Shown piece after piece: positions 43,595 to 52,133 of a stretch of 64,000 nucleotides of DNA. Under the pieces are notes generated by a model. It made no database searches, had not been told where the DNA came from, and saw nothing but the letters and a program-made list of their open reading frames with translations. Numbering within the stretch: position 1 is the first letter of the stretch; every line of letters begins with the position of its first letter. A program made the position numbers and the translations under genes. Source of the stretch: Methylobacterium sp. J-030 (GTDB taxonomy: Bacteria; Pseudomonadota; Alphaproteobacteria; Rhizobiales; Beijerinckiaceae); NCBI RefSeq assembly GCF_022829545.1, contig NZ_JAKSYM010000150.1, positions 54,273 to 118,272 of the forward strand, in the 5' to 3' direction.

Positions 43595-44557
43595 ATGGTA
43601 CAGCGACGTGACCTGCTCCTTGGCATGGCGGCTCTTGCCGCAAGCGCACCCGTGCGGGCTCAAGAATCCAAACCCACACTGCGGCTGACGCTCGGGACGG
43701 CGACCCCGGGTGGTTCGTTCCCGGCCTTCGGCCGCGCCCTCGTCGCGGCGGTCCATGAGGTCGATCCGGGCGTGGGGATCGAGCCGAGGATCACCAAAGG
43801 CTCGACGGAGAACCTGACCTTGCTCAAGGCGGCCGAACTCGACCTCGCGTTAGTGCAGGGCGAGTACGCCTACGAGGCTTTATCCGGCCAAGGTGCCAAC
43901 GACCCCAGCTTGAAGGTCGTGGCACCCATCGATGCTTCGCCCGGCCTGTTCGTGGTACCAGCCGGTAGTTCGATCCGGGGCGTGCAGGATCTGCGCGGCC
44001 GTGCCGTCGCACTCGGCACGCGCGGCTCGGGCTTCACGATCATGGGGCGAACCGTGCTGCAAGGCTCCGGCCTCGATCCGACTCACGACATCTCGCCGAT
44101 CCTCCTCGACGACGCCGGCGACGGCGCCACACAGGTCCTCGACGGCCGGGCGGCGGCCCTATGGGGCGCGAGCCTCGGCTGGCCGGGCTTCAAGACCCTC
44201 GCGGACACGCCCGGCGGCGCTCGCTTCTTCGGCCCGGCGCCCGAGGCAATCCCGAAAATCCTGGCCCTGCGCGCCTCGATGCGCCGTCTGACTGTTCCGG
44301 CCGGCTCGTTTCGCGGACAGGACGCACCGATCGAGACCGTTGGGTCCTGGAGCTTTATCCTCGCTCGACCAGAGCTGGACGAGGCCGCCGTCACCCGGCT
44401 CGTGCACGCGATCGACCGAGGTCGAGAGACCTTGGCCCGGCTCTATCCTCAGGGCCGCGAGAGCGATCCGCGCAACCTGGTCTCGAATGTGCCGGCGGCT
44501 TGGCTGCACCCGGGAACGGCGGCGTTTCTCCACGAGATCGGAGCGCGTCCGGAGTGA
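43595..44557 (+). CDS. TAXI-family TRAP transporter binding protein
   Basis: 320 residues from ATG 43595 (GGAG 6 bp upstream). Tat-like/Sec signal (QRRDLLLGMAALAASAPVRA). The TAXI-type periplasmic fold is shown by LRLTLGTATPGGSFPAFGRA, KGSTENLTLLKAAELDLALV, and SSIRGVQDLRGRAVALGTRG. TAXI proteins normally feed TRAP permeases (fused DctMQ), but no TRAP membrane gene is adjacent. It is followed 95 bp later by an NHL-propeller gene that could form a unit with it. Substrate unknown. Confidence 0.82.
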   Translation: MVQRRDLLLGMAALAASAPVRAQESKPTLRLTLGTATPGGSFPAFGRALVAAVHEVDPGVGIEPRITKGSTENLTLLKAAELDLALVQGEYAYEALSGQGANDPSLKVVAPIDASPGLFVVPAGSSIRGVQDLRGRAVALGTRGSGFTIMGRTVLQGSGLDPTHDISPILLDDAGDGATQVLDGRAAALWGASLGWPGFKTLADTPGGARFFGPAPEAIPKILALRASMRRLTVPAGSFRGQDAPIETVGSWSFILARPELDEAAVTRLVHAIDRGRETLARLYPQGRESDPRNLVSNVPAAWLHPGTAAFLHEIGARPE

Positions 44558-44652
44558 TCACGACCGGCCGGCTTTCGCGAGATGCGTCTTCCGGCTAAGT
44601 CTGCATGGCCAAGCTCGACGTTCGAACCGGCTGGCCCGTGAGGAAGCCCGAG

Positions 44653-45792
44653 ATGATCCGCTCCCTGTGCGTTGCCGCAGCCGCGCTCAACCTGATGCTG
44701 CCGGGTGCGCGCGCCGACGAGATCAAGCCAAGCGCCGTTCCTGCCTCCCCGGCGGCGTCCACTTCAGCGCTCGCGACGCAGGTCCCCGAGATCGCGTTCG
44801 ACTCGGTCCCGGACTTCCTGAAGCTGCCGCCGGACATCCATTTCGGGGAGGTGGCAGGCATCGCCCTGAACTCGAAGGGGCACATCTTCATCCTGTCGCG
44901 CGGCGCGACGCAGGGCCCGGCCTACGGCGCGGCGGCGGCCCAGCTCCTGGAGTTCAATCCGGACGGCACCTTCGTCCGGGAAATCGGCCATGGCCTGTAC
45001 GCCTGGTCCTTCGCCCACGTCGTGCGCGTCGACCCTGAAGATAACATCTGGGTCATGGACAAGGGCTCGGATATGGTGGTGAAGTTCACCCCCGAGGGTC
45101 GCGTCGCCATGGTCTGGGGCCGCAAGACGGAGGCCGCCGACGAGACTGCCGAACCTTGGAAGCACCCCATGCCACCGCTGCCGCCGGTGCAGGGCCAGTT
45201 CCGGCAGGTCACCGACGTGGCCTGGGACAAGGCCGGCAACGCCTACATCAGCGACGGCTACATCAACTCACGCGTGGCCAAGGTCGACAAAGACGGCAAC
45301 TGGGTCGACTCCTACGGCAGCTACGGAACCGAGCCGGGTCAGTTCCGCACCCTGCACTCGATCGCCTCGGACGCGAACGACAACATCTACATCGCCGATC
45401 GGGGCAACGCTCGGATCCAGGTGATGGACACCGCTGGCCACATCCAGCGGATCATCAAGATCGACGTGCCGTTCGACTACGACAAGGCGCGTGCCATCAT
45501 CCGCGGCAAGCCGGCCAAGGATCGCACCACGGTCGACCTGTTCACGCCGGGCGCGCCCTGGGCGTTGTGCATCACGCCCGGACCGAAGCAGGTGCTCTAC
45601 GTCGCCGACGCCTTCCCGGGGCGGATCTACAAGCTGTCGCTCGATGGCAAGGTGCTGGGTGTGCTCGGCGAGACGGGCAAGCAGCTCAAGCAGTTCGGCT
45701 GGATCCACGAGATCGCCTGCCCGTCAGAGAACGAGATCTATGTCGGCGAACTGCTGAACTGGCGCCCGCAGAAGCTGGTCCTCCATCCGTGA
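44653..45792 (+). CDS. Secreted NHL-repeat beta-propeller protein
   Basis: 379 residues from ATG 44653, which has GAGGAAG about 7 bp upstream; ATG 44605 is an alternative. Sec signal peptide (LCVAAAALNLMLPGARA). Repeats typical of six-bladed propellers are visible: GEVAGIALNSKGHIFILSRG, AWSFAHVVRVDPEDNIWVMD, FRQVTDVAWDKAGNAYISDG and FRTLHSIASDANDNIYIADR. Family includes peptidyl-alpha-hydroxyglycine amidating lyase-like proteins, but activity in bacteria is mostly unknown. Periplasmic or extracellular. Confidence 0.8.
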   Translation: MIRSLCVAAAALNLMLPGARADEIKPSAVPASPAASTSALATQVPEIAFDSVPDFLKLPPDIHFGEVAGIALNSKGHIFILSRGATQGPAYGAAAAQLLEFNPDGTFVREIGHGLYAWSFAHVVRVDPEDNIWVMDKGSDMVVKFTPEGRVAMVWGRKTEAADETAEPWKHPMPPLPPVQGQFRQVTDVAWDKAGNAYISDGYINSRVAKVDKDGNWVDSYGSYGTEPGQFRTLHSIASDANDNIYIADRGNARIQVMDTAGHIQRIIKIDVPFDYDKARAIIRGKPAKDRTTVDLFTPGAPWALCITPGPKQVLYVADAFPGRIYKLSLDGKVLGVLGETGKQLKQFGWIHEIACPSENEIYVGELLNWRPQKLVLHP

Positions 45793-45986
45793 TCGCGCGT
45801 AGCGTCACGGCAAAGCCTACTCTTGGCGATAGGAAGGCTGGGCAGCGTGTCGGGCGATCGACACGTTCGAGCGCAGCGTTGCTCAGGCAATTAATCAGGC
45901 TCTGACTTGTACGGAACCCGAGACTGGAGCCGACGATGAGCCATCGGCCGCCGGGGGAAGCTTCCGTGCACGGCAGCGGCTTCCGT

Positions 45987-47810
45987 TCAAACCGTGACTT
46001 TGTCGGGCCTGTGGCTCTCCTCCTCGGCATCAACTTGAACGTCGAGCAGCACTACGCCCGGCGTCGACAGCCACGCCTGCACCGCCGGCCTCAGATTGGC
46101 GACGCTGTCGGCTCTGAAGCCCTGGGCGCCGACCGCACGCGCATAAGCTGCGAAGTCGATGTGACCGAGCTTGCAGCCGTATTCCGGGGCGCCGATCTCC
46201 CGTTGCTCGCTCTTCACCTGCGCCAGTGCGTCGTTGTTGAGCACCATCACCTTGACGTCGAGCCCGTGCAGGACCGCCGTCGACAACTCCGCCATCAGCA
46301 TCGCCAAGCCGCCATCACCCGCTACGGCGATCGAGGGGCGACCTTGATGGGCGAACGCGCCCGCGATCGCCAGCGGCAGCGCTGAGGCCATCGTCACCAG
46401 CGTGCCCGAGCCCGTCCAGCTCTGACCATCCCGGATCTGGATGTGGCGGGCGGCAAAATGGGTGTTCGCGCCACAATCCATACTGAACAAGGCATTGGCT
46501 GGTGCGAGGTCGCTGAGCGCGCGCATCACCGTCTGCGGCCGCAGGCGCGGACCTTTCTGGGTCGTCTCAACCTGGTCGAGAAGGCTGCGCCAATCGCGCA
46601 TGCGCGTCTGCGCCTCAGTGAGGAAGCCGTGGTCAGCCCCCACCTTCAGCAGCGGCATCAGCGCGTCGAGCGTCGCGCCCATGTCGCCGGTCAGGCCGAC
46701 CTCGACGGGGTACTTGAGGCCGATGTGATCCGGCTTGATGTCGATCTGCACGCCCCGCGCCTGACCGGGCTTCGGATAGTAGTCGATCCACGGCATGGTT
46801 GTGCCCAGGATCAGGACCGTGTCGCAGGTCTGCATGGCCCACTGTGAGGGAGCCGTGCCGAGATGACCAATGCCGCCGGTGGTCAGCGAATCATCGTCGG
46901 GCAGGAGCGCCTTGGCGAGGTAAGCCTTGGCGACCGGCGCGCCGAGGCTCTCGGCGAGGCGGCGCAGCTGCGGCACGGCGTTCGCGCAGCCCTGACCGGC
47001 CAGGATGGCGACGCGCTTGCCGGCGTTGATGACTTGTGCGGCAGCCTGAAGCTGGTCCGCGGGCGGTGTACCCATCGGCGGCGACCAGGAGGATGAGGTG
47101 CGCCCGCCGTGGTTCTCGGGCGAGGGTTTGTCGGCTGAGAGGGCTTGGCGCTGCACGTCCTTGGCGATGGTGAGGTGCGCGACACCCCGGCCGGCGAGTG
47201 CCGCGCGGCAGGCGCGGTTGACGAGCATCACGGCGTTGGCGGGGCCGGTGACGCGCTCGTTGAACAGCGCGACGTCCTGCATCAGCTTGACGGTGTCGAC
47301 GCTCTGCATGAACCGCATTCCCTCCAGGTCGTGGAAGGTCGTGCCGGTGATCGCGACCACCGGGGCGTTGTCGTAGGCGGCGTCATAGAGCCCGTTCATC
47401 AGGTGGACGGCACCGGGTCCGGTCGTGGCGAGACAGACACCCAGGCGGCCGCCGTGCTTGGCCATGCCGCCGGCCATGAAGGCGGCAGCCTCCTCGTGAC
47501 GGACGCCGATGAAGGCGATCTTGTCCTGGCGTTTGCGCAGGGCTTCGACGATGGGGTTGATGCCGTCGCCGACGATGCCGAACACTTGGGTAGCGCCCCA
47601 GGTGATCAGGGTATCGACCAGGATGTCGGCGGTGTTCTCGTCAGCCACGAGGGGCGGCGCAGGTTGGGATGTGACGCGCTCGGTCTGCTCGACCTGGGCA
47701 GAGGCGGCAGAGGCGGGGGCACCTATCGCGGCTGCGGCGCCACCGGCGAGTTTGACGAAGGCGCGGCGATCGACGGTCGACGGAAGTTCGGCGTTCTTGT
47801 CTCTGGCCAT
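45987..47810 (-). CDS. Tat-exported ThDP-dependent enzyme (pyruvate oxidase/acetolactate synthase family)
   Basis: 607 residues from ATG 47810 (GGAAG 6 bp upstream). N-terminal twin-arginine signal DRRAFVKLAGGAAAAIGAPA. Three ThDP-enzyme domains follow: PYR domain (WGATQVFGIVGDGINPIVEA, catalytic glutamate in GVRHEEAAAFMAGG), central domain (about 260-400), and PP domain with the ThDP motif GDGGLAMLMAELSTAVLHGL ending NND. Closest in pattern to pyruvate oxidase PoxB or an oxalyl/acetolactate-type enzyme. Predicted periplasmic location is odd for a ThDP enzyme, since cofactor loading must occur before Tat export. Substrate unknown. Confidence 0.8.
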   Translation of the reverse strand: MARDKNAELPSTVDRRAFVKLAGGAAAAIGAPASAASAQVEQTERVTSQPAPPLVADENTADILVDTLITWGATQVFGIVGDGINPIVEALRKRQDKIAFIGVRHEEAAAFMAGGMAKHGGRLGVCLATTGPGAVHLMNGLYDAAYDNAPVVAITGTTFHDLEGMRFMQSVDTVKLMQDVALFNERVTGPANAVMLVNRACRAALAGRGVAHLTIAKDVQRQALSADKPSPENHGGRTSSSWSPPMGTPPADQLQAAAQVINAGKRVAILAGQGCANAVPQLRRLAESLGAPVAKAYLAKALLPDDDSLTTGGIGHLGTAPSQWAMQTCDTVLILGTTMPWIDYYPKPGQARGVQIDIKPDHIGLKYPVEVGLTGDMGATLDALMPLLKVGADHGFLTEAQTRMRDWRSLLDQVETTQKGPRLRPQTVMRALSDLAPANALFSMDCGANTHFAARHIQIRDGQSWTGSGTLVTMASALPLAIAGAFAHQGRPSIAVAGDGGLAMLMAELSTAVLHGLDVKVMVLNNDALAQVKSEQREIGAPEYGCKLGHIDFAAYARAVGAQGFRADSVANLRPAVQAWLSTPGVVLLDVQVDAEEESHRPDKVTV

Positions 47811-48138
47811 GGTTCGCTTCCGGTTCCACAACCCGCTGCGGTCGACAGAGTCAGCGTCTTGCGCACCATGTGGTTCCAGCTGCAGCGAAGGCTCGCAGGT
47901 CTGTGATTCAAACCCACCGGGCTCGACGGTGGTGTCTCTCCGGGGCCGTGTTCCTCACCCGTCAGCAGGGTTGCCAAAGCGAGGTGCTTGGCCCGGGGGA
48001 CGCCAGCCGCTACCCTGACGCGACCAGATCCGCCATGCCCAGCAGCGCCTCGCTCTCAGGTCTGATCAAGTGGCGGATCGCGCCGTCCGGGCGCAGGCAC
48101 TGCTCACGCCCCTCCGCGACGAATTGGTGTGGCCACCG

Positions 48139-48474
48139 ATGACGGAGATCCAGACCGTTGAGCAGATGATGCTCTCATCGGCGGCTCGCTCGATATCGCC
48201 GGCAGAAGAGCTCCCTCCCGACTTGCAGACGAGCTTCGTGCACGAGGGGCTGAGCAGCCACTACTGCGCTGCTCTCGATCAGCCGGTTGACATGCTGGGC
48301 GGTAAGACACCACGCGCCAGCGTTCGAACGCAGGCGGGCCGTGACAAGGTTGCGGCTTGGCTGATGTTCCTGGCGACTGAGAGCAGGCGTGGCCGTACGC
48401 CCGACGATTCGATGGCGAGCTACGACTTCGCCTGGATGTGGACCGAGCTCGGCATCACCGACCTACGCCGGTGA
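48139..48474 (+). CDS. Fragment with LGGKTPR-type C-terminal domain
   Basis: 111 residues from ATG 48139. The segment LDQPVDMLGGKTPRASVRTQ then AGRDKVAAWLMFLATESR and SYDFAWMWTELGITDLRR is a known C-terminal domain of larger bacterial proteins (SEC-C or antitoxin-like). The N-terminal part does not extend a domain, so this is probably the tail of a lost gene. Function not assigned. Between 47832 and 48138 no credible gene is seen. Confidence 0.4.
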   Translation: MTEIQTVEQMMLSSAARSISPAEELPPDLQTSFVHEGLSSHYCAALDQPVDMLGGKTPRASVRTQAGRDKVAAWLMFLATESRRGRTPDDSMASYDFAWMWTELGITDLRR

Positions 48475-48943
48475 ACCGATCTTCCTGTGAAGCGAGAAGA
48501 AGCGTCCCAGCTTCGACGTTGCGCATCTGCGGGAACTCGGCCCGGCATTCGAAGCCAGCATACCGCTTCGCGCCCGTTTCGGACATTCAGCTCGCCGGGA
48601 TGACGGGCCGTAAGCTGACATTTCAGGATCTGATTGTGTTACCCGCTCAAGGTCGGCTTGTGGGGCTCTAACCGGCGTCGATGAGTGTCCTTAACCCGCG
48701 AGCCTCGCCAGATACGGTGATGTGCTGCGAGCCGTCTCCCGGCCGCTGCAACAACTCACCGATCGTATCCGCGGTGCAGCGGCGGCGCGAGGAAGGCCCT
48801 CGCGGAAGCGGCGACAGGCCGGCCATCATCACAGGCTGGGCTCCGCAGCCCGGTTGCTGACGTTGACGAGTTCGGTCAGGGCTGGTCATCAAGGCAGTTG
48901 CGTGGGGACGGGTTGTAGCGCGTTCGATCCTGGGGTGAGAGCT
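48475..48943. other. Intergenic with degraded repeat, no supported gene
   Basis: 469 bp. At 48550-48580 there is a partial match to the dispersed repeats (CTTCGCGCCCGTTTCGGACA then TTCAGCTCGCC). The stretch 48660-48800 on the minus strand reads a protein-like ending (DTIGELLQRPGDGSQHITVS then GEARGLRTLIDAG), possibly the tail of a lost gene. The gene starting at 48944 has only a weak ribosome-binding site. Confidence 0.3.
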
Positions 48944-49843
48944 ATGTTCCGAGACGAAATGGCGGATCGAGTCGCGGCGGACGGCTTCATCGCCGCGCTC
49001 GATCAGAGCGGCGGATCGACCCCCGGCGCGCTGCGCCTCTACGGTATCCCTGACGACGCCTACACCGGCGACGCCGAGATGTTCGCACTCATCCATGCGA
49101 TGCGCGTGCGCATCATGACCTCGCCCGCCTTCACGGGGGCGAAGGTGATGGGTGCAATTCTGTTCGAGGGGACGATGGATGGCAGCGCCGCCGGAAAGCC
49201 CGTTCCGGCCTTCCTTTGGGAGGAACGCGGGATCGTACCGTTCCTCAAGGTCGACAAGGGGCTTGCTCCTGAGACCGACGGGGTGAGGCTGATGAAGCCG
49301 ATACCGGACCTCGACGCGCTTCTCGACCGCGCCATCCGGCTCGGGGTCTACGGCACGAAGATGCGCTCGGTCATCAACATGCCTTCCGAGCGCGGCATCG
49401 CCGCCGTCATGGAGCAGCAGTTTGCGATCGCCGACCAAATTGCCTCGCATGGGCTCATGCCGATTATCGAGCCGGAAGTGTCCATCAAGAGCCCCGACAA
49501 GCGCGGCGCCGAAGCACTCCTTCTTGCGGAGCTAACACAGCGGCTCAACGATCTTCATGAAGGGCGGCAGGTGGTGCTGAAGCTTACCTTGCCTGACGCC
49601 GCCGACCTCTACGCACCGTTGACCCGTCATCCGCGGGTGACCAGGGTGGTGGCGCTGTCGGGCGGCTATTCGCGGGCGGAAGCCTGCGCCAAGCTGGCCG
49701 GCAATCACGGCGTGATCGCGAGTTTCTCACGCGCTCTGACGGAGGGCCTCACGGCTGGCATGAACGATGACGCATTCGATGCCACACTCGCCGATGCGAT
49801 CGACGAAATCTACAAGGCATCGATAGACAAATATCAGCATTGA
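48944..49843 (+). CDS. Class I fructose-bisphosphate aldolase
   Basis: 299 residues from ATG 48944; upstream sequence in the same frame is not aldolase-like. Nearly all landmarks of the bacterial short class I aldolase are present: GFIAALDQSGGSTPGALRLY, MRVRIMTSPAFTGAKVMGAI, VPFLKVDKGL, YGTKMRSVINMP, EPEVSIKSPDK, VVLKLTLPDAADLY (Schiff-base lysine candidate), and VVALSGGYSRAEA. It splits fructose-1,6-bisphosphate to DHAP and glyceraldehyde-3-phosphate, or the reverse. Near a cluster that may produce DHAP, but it is on the opposite strand. Cytoplasmic. Confidence 0.9.
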   Translation: MFRDEMADRVAADGFIAALDQSGGSTPGALRLYGIPDDAYTGDAEMFALIHAMRVRIMTSPAFTGAKVMGAILFEGTMDGSAAGKPVPAFLWEERGIVPFLKVDKGLAPETDGVRLMKPIPDLDALLDRAIRLGVYGTKMRSVINMPSERGIAAVMEQQFAIADQIASHGLMPIIEPEVSIKSPDKRGAEALLLAELTQRLNDLHEGRQVVLKLTLPDAADLYAPLTRHPRVTRVVALSGGYSRAEACAKLAGNHGVIASFSRALTEGLTAGMNDDAFDATLADAIDEIYKASIDKYQH

Positions 49844-50019
49844 GAAGACTGACATCATTTAATTTGGGTCGCAATGCGGCTGATCTCTGACGTAGATCAG
49901 GAGCTCCACTTGAGTCAGCGCTGCGAGCGCATGTCAATGCACATCCGCGTTGCTCCACCGCTCGCCTAAAAGCGACCGCCCAGCCTTCGGCCAGACTACG
50001 TCATGCCGGATCGTCAGCG

Positions 50020-50093
50020 CGCAGAACCGGCCGTTCGGCTTTGCGCCCATCTCAGTCATTCAATGAGAATGGTCGGCCGCTCGGAAGCGGACG
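50020..50093 (-). repeat. Dispersed intergenic repeat, family II, copy 3
   Basis: On the minus strand: GTCCGCTTCCGAGCGGCCGA, then the core ATGGGCGCAAAGCCGAACGG, then CCGGTTCTGCGC. It lies in the 328 bp gap (49844-50171) between the aldolase and the lactonase genes, which are convergent. The rest of the gap has no gene. Confidence 0.6.
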
Positions 50094-50171
50094 TGACAGT
50101 TGGCAAGCCTAAGCGCACGCTTATGGCACATTCGACCTGATGCTCAGGTATTCTAGATAGAATGCATCATA

Positions 50172-51191
50172 TTAACCGCCCGCCACGCCTTGGGTATTCA
50201 CGTAGGCAGCATAAAGCGACTTACTTGCGGCCATGAAAAGCCGGTTTCGCTTGCGCCCGCCGAAGGCCACGTTGGGGCATCGTTCCGGGAGATGAATATG
50301 ACCGATGGCCTTGCCGGTCTTATCGAAAATGCGGACGCCATCGAAGGCTTCGCTCATCCCCCACCCACACCAGAGATTGCCATCGACGTCCAATCGGAAC
50401 CCGTCCGGCCGCTCTCCGGGCTGCGCCTGGATGAAGATCCGGTTGTTGGCGAGCCTCGTGCCGTCATCCACCACGTCGAAGACGCGGATCACCCTCGGAT
50501 TTGCGGCTGCCTCAACGACGTAGAGCAAGGACTCGTCGGGCGAGAAGGCCAGACCGTTTGGACGCCCGACGTCCCCCGTGACGATCGCGATGCGCCCGTC
50601 CCGGCCGTCGACGCGGTAGACGTTGGTCGGCAACTCCTGAGGGGCGGCGTCACCCTCATAATTGCCCAGGATGCCGAACGGCGGATCCGTGAACCAGATG
50701 GAGCCGTCCGACTTACACACGATGTCGTTGGGCGAGTTCAGACGCTTGTCGTCGAAACGGTCGGCGATGACGGTGAGGCTGCCGTCCGGTTCGAGCCGAG
50801 TGACTCTCCGGCCGCCATGCTCGCACGTAAGAAGCCGGCCCTGACGGTCGCGGGTATGGCCATTCGGATAGCCGGCCGGCTTCTGGAACTCGTCAACCTG
50901 GCCGGTGGATTCCTGCCAGCGGAGAGTTCGGTCGTTCGGAATATCTGACCAAATCAGGCAACGCTGATCCGCCATCCAAACGGGTCCCTCGCTCCAACGG
51001 GCCCCCGTCCAGAGACGCTCCACGGCGCCGGCATCCAGCCTGTACTTGGCGAAGCTCGGATCCAGGATTTCGAATGCAGGATCCGGGTAGCGCACGGTGT
51101 CGTCCCAGCGCGCGGACGAGGGCCCCGCGGCCAGGAACGAGGCTGCTCCGGTCGCAAGCGAGAACAGATCCCGACGTGTGGTCTTGGTCAT
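50172..51191 (-). CDS. SMP-30/gluconolactonase-family lactonase, Tat-exported
   Basis: 339 residues from ATG 51191, with GAGGAGG 7 bp upstream. Twin-arginine signal (KTTRRDLFSLATGAASFLAA). The SMP-30 six-bladed propeller features are WSEGPVWMADQRCLIWSDIP (metal-binding glutamate), RLNSPNDIVCKSDGSIWFTD (Asn/Asp ligands), GRPNGLAFSPDESLLYVVEA and PDGFRLDVDGNLWCGWG. Hydrolyses a sugar lactone to the acid, with calcium or zinc. Last gene of the seven-gene operon, it would supply the sugar acid to the rest in the periplasm. Confidence 0.88.
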   Translation of the reverse strand: MTKTTRRDLFSLATGAASFLAAGPSSARWDDTVRYPDPAFEILDPSFAKYRLDAGAVERLWTGARWSEGPVWMADQRCLIWSDIPNDRTLRWQESTGQVDEFQKPAGYPNGHTRDRQGRLLTCEHGGRRVTRLEPDGSLTVIADRFDDKRLNSPNDIVCKSDGSIWFTDPPFGILGNYEGDAAPQELPTNVYRVDGRDGRIAIVTGDVGRPNGLAFSPDESLLYVVEAAANPRVIRVFDVVDDGTRLANNRIFIQAQPGERPDGFRLDVDGNLWCGWGMSEAFDGVRIFDKTGKAIGHIHLPERCPNVAFGGRKRNRLFMAASKSLYAAYVNTQGVAGG

Positions 51192-51231
51192 CGTTTCGCC
51201 TCCTCATCATCCTCGATCCAGGATCGCTCGA

Positions 51232-52122
51232 TCAGCCGCCGAGCAAGGCGTGCCGCTGGTCTGGAGTGAGGGCCATGAGAGGCGGACACAGGCGAAGCCA
51301 ACCGTCCTCGCCCGTCGCCTGCGCGATAAGCGTCTTGATCGCAGCCATCTGGCGGGGGCCGACGGTGCGCTCGCGCTCGTTCACCACGCGAGCCTGCGCC
51401 GCGGCGACCTCATCCGCCTTCGACGGGTCGGCATGGTGCCGGTAGACGAAAGCGAGATCCGCCGCACAAATATTGGAGGTGGCGGTGATGCAGCCCGCAG
51501 CGCCCTTCGACAGAAGCGGCAGCAACAACGGGTCGGCGCCGGTCAGCACTGCGAAGCCGGGGAACCGCTCGATCATCGCCACGTGGTTGGCGATGTCGCC
51601 GGAGGAATCTTTGATGCCGGTCACGGTCTCCGGATAGCGCGCCCGCAGCCGCTCGATCAGGTCGTGGGAGATCGGCACGGCCGAGACTTGGGGGATGTGG
51701 TAGAGCACGACACGAAGCCGTGCATCGCCGATCCGCTCGATGACCTCGGAATAGGCGGCGAACAAGCCGTCATCGGTGACACCCTTGTAGTAAAAAGGCG
51801 GAAGCATCACGACCGTATTCACGCCGAGCGAGAGAGCGTGCTTCGTCAGGTCGATCGTCTCCGCGATCGCCGCAACGCCGGTGCCAGGCATCAGCTTCTG
51901 CGGGGCGACGCCAGCCTCGACCGTGACGTCGAGGAGCGCCTTGCGCTGAGCCAGTGAGAACGAGTTCGCTTCCCCGGTCGTGCCGAGCAGGGCGACGCCG
52001 TCGCAGCCCTGCGCGATCAGCCGCCTGGCATGAGCCACGAACAGCGTGTGGTCGGGCGCGTAATCGGCCGTGAGCGGCGTAGCAGCGGCGCAGAACACGC
52101 CGCGGGGATGAAGGACGGTCAT
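51232..52122 (-). CDS. DapA-family lyase/synthase
   Basis: 296 residues from ATG 52122 (GAAGG 8 bp upstream; a GTG directly before it is also in frame). TIM barrel with GVALLGTTGEANSF (pyruvate-binding), the catalytic tyrosine in LYHIPQVSAVPIS (Tyr141) and Schiff-base lysine in TGIKDSSGD (Lys171). The family includes dihydrodipicolinate synthase, KDG aldolase and many sugar-acid aldolases. In this operon a retro-aldol step on a 2-keto acid is more likely than lysine synthesis. Cytoplasmic. Confidence 0.87.
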   Translation of the reverse strand: MTVLHPRGVFCAAATPLTADYAPDHTLFVAHARRLIAQGCDGVALLGTTGEANSFSLAQRKALLDVTVEAGVAPQKLMPGTGVAAIAETIDLTKHALSLGVNTVVMLPPFYYKGVTDDGLFAAYSEVIERIGDARLRVVLYHIPQVSAVPISHDLIERLRARYPETVTGIKDSSGDIANHVAMIERFPGFAVLTGADPLLLPLLSKGAAGCITATSNICAADLAFVYRHHADPSKADEVAAAQARVVNERERTVGPRQMAAIKTLIAQATGEDGWLRLCPPLMALTPDQRHALLGG

Positions 52123-52133
52123 CACAGGAACCT

